Part shown: piece by piece, positions 1 to 5,456 of the stretch
Layout: the number at the start of each line of letters is the position of its first letter
Position numbering within the stretch: position 1 is the first letter of the stretch
Source of the DNA: Planctomycetaceae bacterium
GTDB lineage: Bacteria; Planctomycetota; Planctomycetia; Pirellulales; UBA1268
Length of the DNA stretch: 8,285 bases
NCBI GenBank assembly: GCA_003509235.1
Contig: DONH01000144.1
Span: 1 to 8,285 of the forward strand
Direction of reading: 5' to 3'
The notes under the pieces: generated by a model
Databases searched by the model: none
What the model was told of the DNA's origin: nothing
Seen by the model: the letters and a program-made list of their open reading frames with translations, nothing else
Position numbers and translations under genes: made by a program

Positions 1-1
1 C

Positions 2-400
2 GACAAATCAACTGTACCTCATTTGCCGGATGCAATGCCAGCTTTTTCTTTTGATCGTCGCGATAGGGCAGATGCTGTTCCGACAGCGTCAAGTGGTCCA
101 CGGTTTCCCGCCGAAGGTGGTGGCTCTCTAAGCGTTGATCAAAATGAAAGTGAATTCTTAACTCCACCGTTGCCACAGTCCATGGAAGATGGCAAACAGA
201 TGCAGAGTCTTTCTGTCGGTGAGCAAGCTCTACTCGATCACGTGCGGGAACATGGAGGAGACGCAGAGGTGATATGCATTGTTCGTCCTCGTGGAGCAAG
301 TCAAGCCGACAGTGAGGTGTTCATGCTTCAGAATGCCAGCCCTCATTTTGTTGACCGTCTATCCGAGGTGTATGAACAGGAAAATGTTGCAAGCGATTGA
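2..400 (+). CDS. C-terminal part of an unrecognised protein (5' end outside window)
   Basis: The frame is open from base 2 with no stop before the TGA at 398-400, so the gene probably begins upstream; a TTG at 23 and an ATG at 35 are possible but unconvincing internal starts. The visible 132 residues fall into two parts. The first ~70 are rich in Pro, Ser, Gly, Asp and Arg and look disordered, like a linker. The last ~60 look folded: a helix around LLDHVREHGG, a beta strand VICIVRP, then a short segment with ASPHFVDRLSEVYEQE near the end. There is no signal peptide or membrane segment in the visible part. I do not recognise the family and assign no function. The phosphatase gene follows after 24 nt on the same strand, so the two may be co-transcribed. 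Confidence 0.7.
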   Translation, partial: DKSTVPHLPDAMPAFSFDRRDRADAVPTASSGPRFPAEGGGSLSVDQNESEFLTPPLPQSMEDGKQMQSLSVGEQALLDHVREHGGDAEVICIVRPRGASQADSEVFMLQNASPHFVDRLSEVYEQENVASD

Positions 401-424
401 TTTCCTTGTAGATATAAAAAATCT

Positions 425-1057
425 ATGCTTCAGATCCTGATTCGCCATGGTGAAAGTTTGTCGAACCGCGAAGGAAGAGTTCAAGGACAAGCAAATGTAA
501 AACTTTCCGATACAGGCCGTCAGCAGGCAGTCGCTGTCGCTGCATGGTGCAAAAGTCAATCGTTCCGAGATCAATCCTGTGAACTCTGGAGTAGTCCGCT
601 TTGCCGTGCTCAGGAGACGGCCGAGGTAATCGGAACGGCAATAGGCCTGCCCGTCCAGTTGGAAGACAAACTTGCTGAGTTGAATGCCGGAGTATTCCAA
701 GGTCACCTATGGGATGACCTGGCGGATCGGTTTCCTGAGGCTGTTGCTCGATGGCGTTCAGGTGATGTTGATTTTCAGATACCGGGCGGAGAATCAAGGC
801 GACAACTTGCGGAACGAGGACGTCACGCCCTGAAGTTTCTTTCAGTCCGGCCTGTTCGCAGCATGATTATTGTTGCTCATGGGGGGGTTTTAACGGCAGC
901 ACTTGGTCTTCTTGTAGGACGTGAGCACTCTTTGCTGGCAGAAGTTGCCGAAAGGCCTTTTACACGATTGCCGGCACTTGGCAATTGCTCGGTTTCCCAG
1001 CTGAAATGGCCTGGTCCGGAATTACTTTCTTTTAATGAAACGGATCATCTCGATTGA
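425..1057 (+). CDS. Histidine phosphatase superfamily protein (phosphoglycerate mutase-like)
   Basis: This is a complete 210-aa protein of the size usual for branch-1 histidine phosphatases. The signature RHGES sits at residues 7-11, with H8 the expected phospho-accepting histidine. The rest of the phosphate pocket is present: R7, R61 in SSPLCRAQETAE, and H152 in VAHGG. E85 in AELNAGVFQG is the expected proton donor, and the PGGES motif at 120-124 is typical. In this family a phosphohistidine intermediate transfers or hydrolyses phosphate from small metabolites. The substrate cannot be read from sequence: cofactor-dependent mutase, CobC-like alpha-ribazole phosphatase and general phosphatase are all possible. 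With no signal peptide it should be cytoplasmic. ATG at 425 is chosen because the catalytic motif begins six residues in, as in relatives. No clear Shine-Dalgarno sequence precedes it, which fits translation linked to the gene ending at 400. Confidence 0.93.
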   Translation: MLQILIRHGESLSNREGRVQGQANVKLSDTGRQQAVAVAAWCKSQSFRDQSCELWSSPLCRAQETAEVIGTAIGLPVQLEDKLAELNAGVFQGHLWDDLADRFPEAVARWRSGDVDFQIPGGESRRQLAERGRHALKFLSVRPVRSMIIVAHGGVLTAALGLLVGREHSLLAEVAERPFTRLPALGNCSVSQLKWPGPELLSFNETDHLD

Positions 1058-1060
1058 TCC
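1042..1060 (+). terminator. Weak hairpin overlapping the phosphatase stop codon
   Basis: GGATCA at 1042-1047 and TGATCC at 1055-1060 form a perfect 6-bp inverted repeat around a 7-nt loop, spanning the TGA stop. There is no immediate U-tract; the nearest T-rich bases are around 1071-1076. It could slow or end transcription, but it may be chance, so it is a tentative call. Confidence 0.2.
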
Positions 1061-1155
1061 CAGAGGCTCGTTTTCTTGGTGGATAAATAGAGCAAGAAGA
1101 TGAGATAAGTGTCGATGATTCTTGTCTCAAAGTGTGGTTCAAATAGAGCGGATGA

Positions 1156-1180
1156 AAAAAAATATGTCACATTGTTTTTT
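1156..1180. repeat. Imperfect A/T-rich dyad (possible operator or weak terminator)
   Basis: A run of A (1155-1162) and a run of T (1175-1180) flank the symmetric core ATGTCACAT centred on base 1168. Pairing outward from the centre gives four matched positions, two mismatches, then six A:T pairs. The dyad ends at, and shares two bases with, the candidate -35 box at 1179. It could be an operator for the downstream promoter, or a weak hairpin with a U-tract ending the upstream transcript. The symmetry is directly visible; the function is inference. Confidence 0.3.
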
Positions 1181-1208
1181 GACGCAATGATCTGGGCGGG
1201 CGTACAAC
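1179..1208 (+). promoter_or_regulatory. Candidate sigma70-type promoter for the peptidase-lnt operon
   Basis: TTGACG (1179-1184) matches the -35 consensus at five of six positions. After an 18-nt spacer, TACAAC (1203-1208) matches the -10 consensus at four of six. It lies about 160 nt before the preferred start codon at 1368. Promoter consensus in planctomycete-like bacteria is poorly constrained, so this is only a candidate. Confidence 0.3.
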
Positions 1209-1367
1209 GTTAGAGAGGCACAATCCTAGATAGTGACTGTGTGGTTCCTGCCACATAAGATTTATTCCTGCCAAGTGTTTAAAAAGATAACACGTACTGA
1301 AACTGAAAGAACATTTATGAAAAGGGGATCGAGAACATCTACGAGATCTTCTATCTGGGGATTCCCA

Positions 1368-2312
1368 ATGCCTATCACCAAAGATTGTATTTTCCTCAAC
1401 ACCACACTGTTTTTTTTGGCATTCCTGACAGGATCAGCTTTGGAAGCGAATGAGTCCATTACGTTTTCAGGAACGCGGGCGATGGAGTACTTGGAAACAA
1501 TTTGTGAACTGGGGCCTCGTCCGAGTGGTTCCAAAGGAATGGAGAAACAACGAGACCTTCTTATTCGTCATTTTCAAAAAGCAGGGGCGAAAGTCTTTCG
1601 TCAGGCTTTTCGAAGCCGAGATGGTCGGACTGGCGATTGGGTACGCATGGAGAATCTTATCGTTTCATGGCACCCAGATAGAAATGACCGGGTGCTTCTA
1701 GGAGTTCACTACGATACTCGGCCATACCCAGATCGAGATCGTCGTAACCCTCAAGGAGTTTTTATTGGTGCGAATGATGGTGCAAGCGGCGTTGCAGTTT
1801 TAATGGAACTTGCTGATTCGATGTCAGAAATAAAGGGATCAGTGGGTGTCGATTTTGTATTCTTTGATGCTGAAGAATATGTTTTTGAAGAGGGACGGGA
1901 TCCCTACTGTCTCGGGTCGCTGTTTTTTGCGAGACAGTACGCCAACTCGAGAAAGGCTGGAGCGTTATCGTATACCTATCGCTTTGGGGTTATCTTAGAC
2001 ATGGTGGGGGATCGCAATCTTACAATTTGGCAGGAACAGCAGAGTGTTGATTGGCCCGATACGCGCCCCGTTGTGGAATCCATTTGGGCGACAGCAAAAC
2101 AACTGAAGATACGAGAATTTGTGCCACGCCCGAAGTATGTCGTCAATGATGATCATGTGCCACTTCGAATGACCGGCGGCATTCCGACGTGTGATATTAT
2201 TGACTTTGATTACCCGCACTGGCATACAACGCAAGATATTCCAGCAAACTGCTCTGCACATTCTTTAGGGTTAGTGGGTCAGGTCATGCTTTCGTGGCTT
2301 CAAAAGAACTAA
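1368..2312 (+). CDS. Exported M28-family zinc peptidase / glutaminyl-peptide cyclotransferase-like protein
   Basis: From ATG 1368 this is 314 aa. The N-terminus has a short polar stretch, a hydrophobic core (about residues 8-22) and a likely signal peptidase site after SALEA, so the protein should act outside the cytoplasm. The metal site of the M28 / glutaminyl cyclase fold is complete: H114 (GVHYDTRP), D137 (GANDGASG), E169-E170 (FDAEEY; catalytic and Zn-binding), D211 (LDMVGD) and H286 (HWHTTQD). The HYDTRP...GANDGASG...LDMVGD pattern is closest to glutaminyl cyclase-like members, which form N-terminal pyroglutamate, but related M28 enzymes are aminopeptidases and sequence alone does not separate them. 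The start at 1368 is chosen for GGGGA at 1357-1361, six bases upstream, and for the normal signal peptide it gives; ATG 1317 would give a longer leader. The stop overlaps the next start as TAATG, so this is probably the first gene of an operon with the lipoyl-fold gene and lnt. Confidence 0.9.
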   Translation: MPITKDCIFLNTTLFFLAFLTGSALEANESITFSGTRAMEYLETICELGPRPSGSKGMEKQRDLLIRHFQKAGAKVFRQAFRSRDGRTGDWVRMENLIVSWHPDRNDRVLLGVHYDTRPYPDRDRRNPQGVFIGANDGASGVAVLMELADSMSEIKGSVGVDFVFFDAEEYVFEEGRDPYCLGSLFFARQYANSRKAGALSYTYRFGVILDMVGDRNLTIWQEQQSVDWPDTRPVVESIWATAKQLKIREFVPRPKYVVNDDHVPLRMTGGIPTCDIIDFDYPHWHTTQDIPANCSAHSLGLVGQVMLSWLQKN

Positions 2313-2608
2313 TGATTGGTGAGCATTCAGAATCTATGAAGTCGCATAATCCAGTCACACCTGTTCCCATTGTTGTGCCAGATCTTGGGCTGGGCGAAAC
2401 CCCAGTTGTTCTTTCCTTGTGGCTTGTTCCACAAGGAAGTAATGTTCTTGAGGGCGATCGTGTTGTTGAATTGGCTACAAATCCAGCCACAGTTGATTTG
2501 CTTGCTCCTGTCGCCGGTGAGTGTGTCCACCAATTTGTGGACGAAGATGCCGTCGTATTTCCTGGTATGGTAATCGCAGAAATTCTTCCCGAGGATGTAC
2601 AGAAATGA
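2312..2608 (+). CDS. Lipoyl/biotinyl-fold protein lacking the modifiable lysine
   Basis: This small protein (98 aa from ATG 2312) is essentially one lipoyl-type beta-barrel. VPDLGLGETPVVLSLWLV (residues 22-39) matches the start of an E2 lipoyl domain, followed by GSNVLEGDRVVEL (42-54), the hairpin region, then APVAGE and a final GMVIAEILPE. Where lipoylated domains have the DKA triplet, this protein has N57-P58-A59, so the acceptor lysine is replaced by proline and the aspartate by asparagine. The usual lipoyl or biotinyl attachment should therefore not occur at this position. The only other free-side-chain candidate nearby is C71. No E2 catalytic domain or subunit-binding domain follows. ATG 2312 overlaps the peptidase stop (TAATG); ATG 2336 is an alternative start with GGTGAG upstream and would keep the whole fold. 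The stop overlaps lnt by ATGA. Its role is unknown; a structural or binding function is likelier than acyl transfer. Confidence 0.8.
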   Translation: MIGEHSESMKSHNPVTPVPIVVPDLGLGETPVVLSLWLVPQGSNVLEGDRVVELATNPATVDLLAPVAGECVHQFVDEDAVVFPGMVIAEILPEDVQK

Positions 2609-4302
2609 ACCAGTCATTCATTCGAAGACTGGTTCACGGCAGGTCTTTGAAAGAAGAGACGGTTGCAGCATTTGGTGGTGCAGGAACAATGTTTCTTATT
2701 CAACCACCATGTGACTTGTGGTTTTTTGCATGGCTTGCACCGCTGCCATGGCTCTGGCTGATCATGAGAAAGACCAGCCATTTGCCACCAAGATTTTGGC
2801 AGATGATTTGGTGCGCCGGTTTTGTTCATTGGCTTGCAACGATCCACTGGCTTCGACTTCCTCACCCAGCAACGTCGTTGGGCTGGGTTTGTTTGTCGGC
2901 CTACCTGGCGGTTTATCTGCCTGCCTTCGTTTGGTCCGCTCGACTCCTGATGAGGCGGTGGGGGTGGCCACTGCTAGCCGCAGCACCAATATCGTGGGTG
3001 GCCTGTGAGCAGTTGCGTGGTGCGCTTTTTGGTGGCTTTACCTTGGCAATGCTCGGCCATTCACAATGGCGATGGACCGCCCTACTACAAATTGCAGATA
3101 TTGCAGGCGCCATTGGTCTCAGTGGAATTGTGATGCTTGTGGCAGCACTACTTTTTCAGCTGTTACGGTCTTGGCGGACAAAAGAAACAGTCAGGGAAGT
3201 GTTGCTGACTGTCAGCATTCTTGGTGCATGTATTTTTTATGGTCATTGGCGGCTCACGACGATCCCCAAGCCTCGTGTGACTCCTCTTCAAGCACTACTT
3301 GTCCAAGGTTCAATAGATACTGAACTCAAGCATGATCCAAATGCTTTTCAGGAGGTAACTCAGCAATATGACGAACTCACTCGTAGCGGTCTCTTGGAAA
3401 GTTCCTCCTTGCCTGACCTGATTCTCTGGCCCGAAACAATGTGGCGTGTTGGTCTTCTTGAAATTGATCCAAATGAACAACTACCTGCAAGTGTTGTGAC
3501 AGCAATTCTCAGTGAAAGTGAGCTGGCAAACGATATTGATAATGATGATATTTTGTTGCAGGCCCTCTGCCGTCAGCGACTCGAAGAGGAACGTCTCGAG
3601 CCACTTGCAACCTATGCAAAGTCATACGGTACGAATTGGCTCGTTGGAGTTGATAAGCAGGTTGTGACACCGAATGCCGCCACAGGCACTCAATATTTCA
3701 ACTGCGCTGTTCTCCTCGATGCTGGTGGTCGAGTCCGGGACACATACGCCAAAATGAAACCGGTTCTTTTTGGCGAATATGTTCCCTTCGCGGAGACGTT
3801 TCCTTGGCTTTATGGCCTAACACCACTTCCTGTTGGTCTAACGGCTGGCCGACAGCCACTCGTAACGTCTGTAGCTGGTAGACGGCTGACCTGTACGATC
3901 TGCTATGAAACAGCTCTTCCAGCGACAATTCGTTCGCTTGTTCGATACTGTCGCCAAATGAATGGTGGGCCTGACCTCATCGCAAATCTGACAAATGATG
4001 GCTGGTTCTGGGGCTCCAGTGAACTCGACATGCATCTCACAGCAGCTATTTTTCGCTCGGTTGAGGTTCGAACGCCAATTGTCATAGCAGCAAATACTGG
4101 TTTTTCGGCATCTATTGATGGTTGTGGGCGTTTGCTCGCGTGTGGTCCACGTCGAAAAACAGCTACATTACGCGTTGAAGTCATTCCAGACGGCCGCTGG
4201 ACACTGTGGCTTCTCTGGGGCAGTTTCCTGCCTGGGATATGTGTAGTGATTACGGTGACAGTGACGTTGGAACACTGGGTGAGAAGAGGTACCCTATCGT
4301 AA
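2605..4302 (+). CDS. lnt: Apolipoprotein N-acyltransferase
   Basis: This 565-aa integral membrane enzyme would add the third acyl chain to the N-terminal cysteine of lipoproteins after Lgt and LspA, using phospholipid as donor. Residues 1 to ~225 hold six or so hydrophobic segments, a nitrilase-like (CN hydrolase) domain follows, and a last TM segment lies near residues 532-553. The catalytic triad is visible: E277 in LILWPETMW, K383 in TYAKMKPVLFGEYVPF, and C433 in CTICYE. The family motif LTNDGWFWGSSE and the FGEYVPF loop are intact. At 565 aa it is longer than the ~512 aa of E. coli Lnt. Part of the excess is an acidic stretch between E277 and the next conserved strand (about residues 284-323). 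ATG 2605 is preferred over the in-frame start at 2521: it has GAGGAT at 2591-2596, overlaps the previous stop as ATGA, and avoids an Arg/Cys-rich extension. Translational coupling to the lipoyl-fold gene is likely. Presence of lnt implies diderm-type triacylated lipoproteins. Confidence 0.95.
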   Translation: MNQSFIRRLVHGRSLKEETVAAFGGAGTMFLIQPPCDLWFFAWLAPLPWLWLIMRKTSHLPPRFWQMIWCAGFVHWLATIHWLRLPHPATSLGWVCLSAYLAVYLPAFVWSARLLMRRWGWPLLAAAPISWVACEQLRGALFGGFTLAMLGHSQWRWTALLQIADIAGAIGLSGIVMLVAALLFQLLRSWRTKETVREVLLTVSILGACIFYGHWRLTTIPKPRVTPLQALLVQGSIDTELKHDPNAFQEVTQQYDELTRSGLLESSSLPDLILWPETMWRVGLLEIDPNEQLPASVVTAILSESELANDIDNDDILLQALCRQRLEEERLEPLATYAKSYGTNWLVGVDKQVVTPNAATGTQYFNCAVLLDAGGRVRDTYAKMKPVLFGEYVPFAETFPWLYGLTPLPVGLTAGRQPLVTSVAGRRLTCTICYETALPATIRSLVRYCRQMNGGPDLIANLTNDGWFWGSSELDMHLTAAIFRSVEVRTPIVIAANTGFSASIDGCGRLLACGPRRKTATLRVEVIPDGRWTLWLLWGSFLPGICVVITVTVTLEHWVRRGTLS

Positions 4303-4439
4303 GAAGTTGAAGGAATACCGGCTTTTGGGACGAATCAGACGATAGAAGCGTAAAATTTGGATGACTGGGTTGCTCTGGAGAACGTGACGGAGTTGCCGAG
4401 TCGTTATTTAAATTCCTTATTCGACAGTATGGATTGGGC

Positions 4440-5267
4440 ATGGATACTCTCGGCAAGATATTTGTATTTGCTGTGATGGTCATGAGCGTTGTGTTCATGA
4501 GCTTTGCGATCGCCATTTTTTCATCGCACACGAATTGGCAAAAAGAATCAGAGCGTCTTCAGATGGAACTTGAGCAGGCCACGGCAGAGCGAGCGGCGAA
4601 AGAGTCAGAACTAACAACCCTCACCGAGCAAAATGCTGCTTCAGAAAAAGATCAAGAGCAGGTCGTAAAGAAATTAGAAACCGCGCTTCAGCAAAAAGAT
4701 GCAGAGCTCGCGGGTCTTAAGAAAAAACGTGAAGCAGAATTAAGTGATCTTGATAAAGATATCGCGGAGCTTTCTGAGGCGAAAGATGAGCGAGACGCGG
4801 CAGATGCACTCGTTGGCACGTTGCGAGAAGAAATTCATGGCCTTCAGGAGAAGCTTAAAAAATCAGTAAACGATGGTGCTAGTCTCGCTGCTGAATTGCA
4901 TCAATTGGAATCTGAGTTGGCAATGACCACCGAACGGAAAAAACAGCTTGAGGAACAAGTAGCAAATGCAAGAGAGGTCTTGCAACAGAACGGACTTTCG
5001 TTGAAGCGGCCCGAAATGGTGATACCAGTTGTTGGTGGAGTCGTTACTGCTGTTGCCAATGATCTTGCTGAAGTCTCGATTGGAAGTGATGATGGGCTTC
5101 AAGCTGGGCATGAATTAGAGGTTTTTCGTGCTGATGAATATCTTGGCCGCCTTCGTGTAGTCAGCGTAAAGCCTGACCGCGCCGTTGTTCGTGTACTCAA
5201 AGACTTTGCACGTGGAATTGTTCAACGAGGAGATCGCGTAGCCACACGGCTCAAGCTTGATAGCTAA
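4440..5267 (+). CDS. Membrane-anchored coiled-coil protein with C-terminal beta domain
   Basis: This is 275 aa from ATG 4440. Residues 7-28 form one TM segment (FVFAVMVMSVVFMSFAIAIF), probably a signal anchor. Residues ~33-185 are a long heptad-like coiled coil rich in Glu, Lys, Ala, Gln and Leu. Residues 193-273 change character to beta-rich sequence (VIPVVGGVVTAV, LAEVSIGSDDGLQAGHELEVFR, YLGRLRVVSVKPDRAVVRVL, GDRVATRL), suggesting a small barrel. The order TM - coiled coil - beta domain is that of MreC and some envelope or secretion adaptors, and the phrases IGSDDGLQAGHELEVF and LRVVSVKPDRAVVRV resemble MreC barrel repeats, but this is not a confident MreC: only one barrel is visible and no mreB or mreD is nearby. 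The large C-terminal part is probably outside the cytoplasmic membrane. I recall similar unnamed proteins in planctomycetes. ATG 4440 is chosen over the in-frame TTG at 4434; neither has a strong Shine-Dalgarno. A 47-aa membrane protein follows after 33 nt. Confidence 0.82.
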   Translation: MDTLGKIFVFAVMVMSVVFMSFAIAIFSSHTNWQKESERLQMELEQATAERAAKESELTTLTEQNAASEKDQEQVVKKLETALQQKDAELAGLKKKREAELSDLDKDIAELSEAKDERDAADALVGTLREEIHGLQEKLKKSVNDGASLAAELHQLESELAMTTERKKQLEEQVANAREVLQQNGLSLKRPEMVIPVVGGVVTAVANDLAEVSIGSDDGLQAGHELEVFRADEYLGRLRVVSVKPDRAVVRVLKDFARGIVQRGDRVATRLKLDS

Positions 5268-5287
5268 GATAAGTGCTGGAACTGCTC

Positions 5288-5295
5288 GGGAGGAG
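5288..5295 (+). promoter_or_regulatory. Strong ribosome binding site for the 47-aa membrane protein
   Basis: GGGAGGAG lies five bases before the ATG at 5301 and is the best Shine-Dalgarno match in the window. It strongly supports translation of the short frame that follows. Confidence 0.75.
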
Positions 5296-5300
5296 TTACG

Positions 5301-5444
5301 ATGGTAGAAAGTAGTGAGCCAACATATCCAAAGCGACACAACGCTTATACCGGGATGATGATGCTGTCTTTCATTGCGATTTCGATCGGCTGCCTTATCC
5401 TTGCCTTGGAATTGTGGACTCGGGGGCTTCCTCTTAAGCCCTAA
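5301..5444 (+). CDS. Small single-TM membrane protein (47 aa), unrecognised
   Basis: The frame runs from ATG 5301 to TAA 5442-5444. It has a polar, charged N-terminus (MVESSEPTYPKRHNAY), then one hydrophobic segment of about 24 residues (from TGMMMLSFIAISIG to about ALELW), and a short C-terminal tail TRGLPLKP. With the strong ribosome binding site, the 33-nt spacing behind the coiled-coil gene and the clean TM profile, this is very likely a real gene rather than a chance frame. Its position suggests co-expression with, and perhaps membrane partnership with, the coiled-coil protein. I recall similarly short TM proteins in planctomycetes but know of no named family or function. The stop lies only 12 bp from the convergent propeller gene. 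Confidence 0.78.
   Translation: MVESSEPTYPKRHNAYTGMMMLSFIAISIGCLILALELWTRGLPLKP
5424..5441. terminator. Possible bidirectional hairpin between convergent genes
   Basis: GGGCTT (5424-5429) and AAGCCC (5436-5441) form a perfect 6-bp stem with a 6-nt loop across the 3' end of the small TM gene. A second, A/T-only dyad follows (AAATAA 5443-5448 with TTATTT 5457-5462), reaching the stop codon of the convergent gene. The placement at a tail-to-tail junction fits a shared terminator. The lack of a clean U-tract on either side keeps confidence low. Confidence 0.35.
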
Positions 5445-5456
5445 ATAACAAGTTTC

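Larger units (their letters stand above)
1058..1367. other. 310-nt intergenic region ahead of the peptidase-lnt operon
   Basis: No convincing gene lies here. The stretch contains an A8...T6 dyad (1156-1180), a possible promoter (1179-1208), and two alternative upstream starts for the following gene: GTG at 1233 and ATG at 1317. Both lie in frame with the peptidase. The protein sequence they would add is rich in Lys, Arg, Ser and Thr and resembles no family extension, so I treat this as leader DNA, though a 17-residue extension from 1317 is possible. Confidence 0.5.

Noticed and set aside
881..887. Run of seven G next to the catalytic histidine codon of the phosphatase as a frameshift or phase-variation site
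   Set aside because: The frame is intact and homologous motifs continue on both sides. The run simply encodes the conserved HGG, and one short tract is not evidence of phase variation.
1233..1367. Longer N-terminus of the M28 protein from GTG 1233
   Set aside because: It would bury the signal peptide 45 residues inside the protein. ATG 1368 has GGGGA at good spacing and gives a normal export signal.
2521..2604. N-terminal extension of Lnt from an upstream ATG
   Set aside because: It would add an Arg/Cys-rich stretch translated from the lipoyl-fold coding region. ATG 2605 has a suitable ribosome binding site and a classic ATGA overlap.
3903..4184. Antisense open frame inside lnt
   Set aside because: It lies wholly opposite conserved catalytic sequence of Lnt and has no ribosome binding site or recognisable composition.
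4250..4531. Antisense open frame across the lnt / coiled-coil gene gap
   Set aside because: It overlaps the ends of two supported genes and its product has no domain or signal. A chance frame is more likely.
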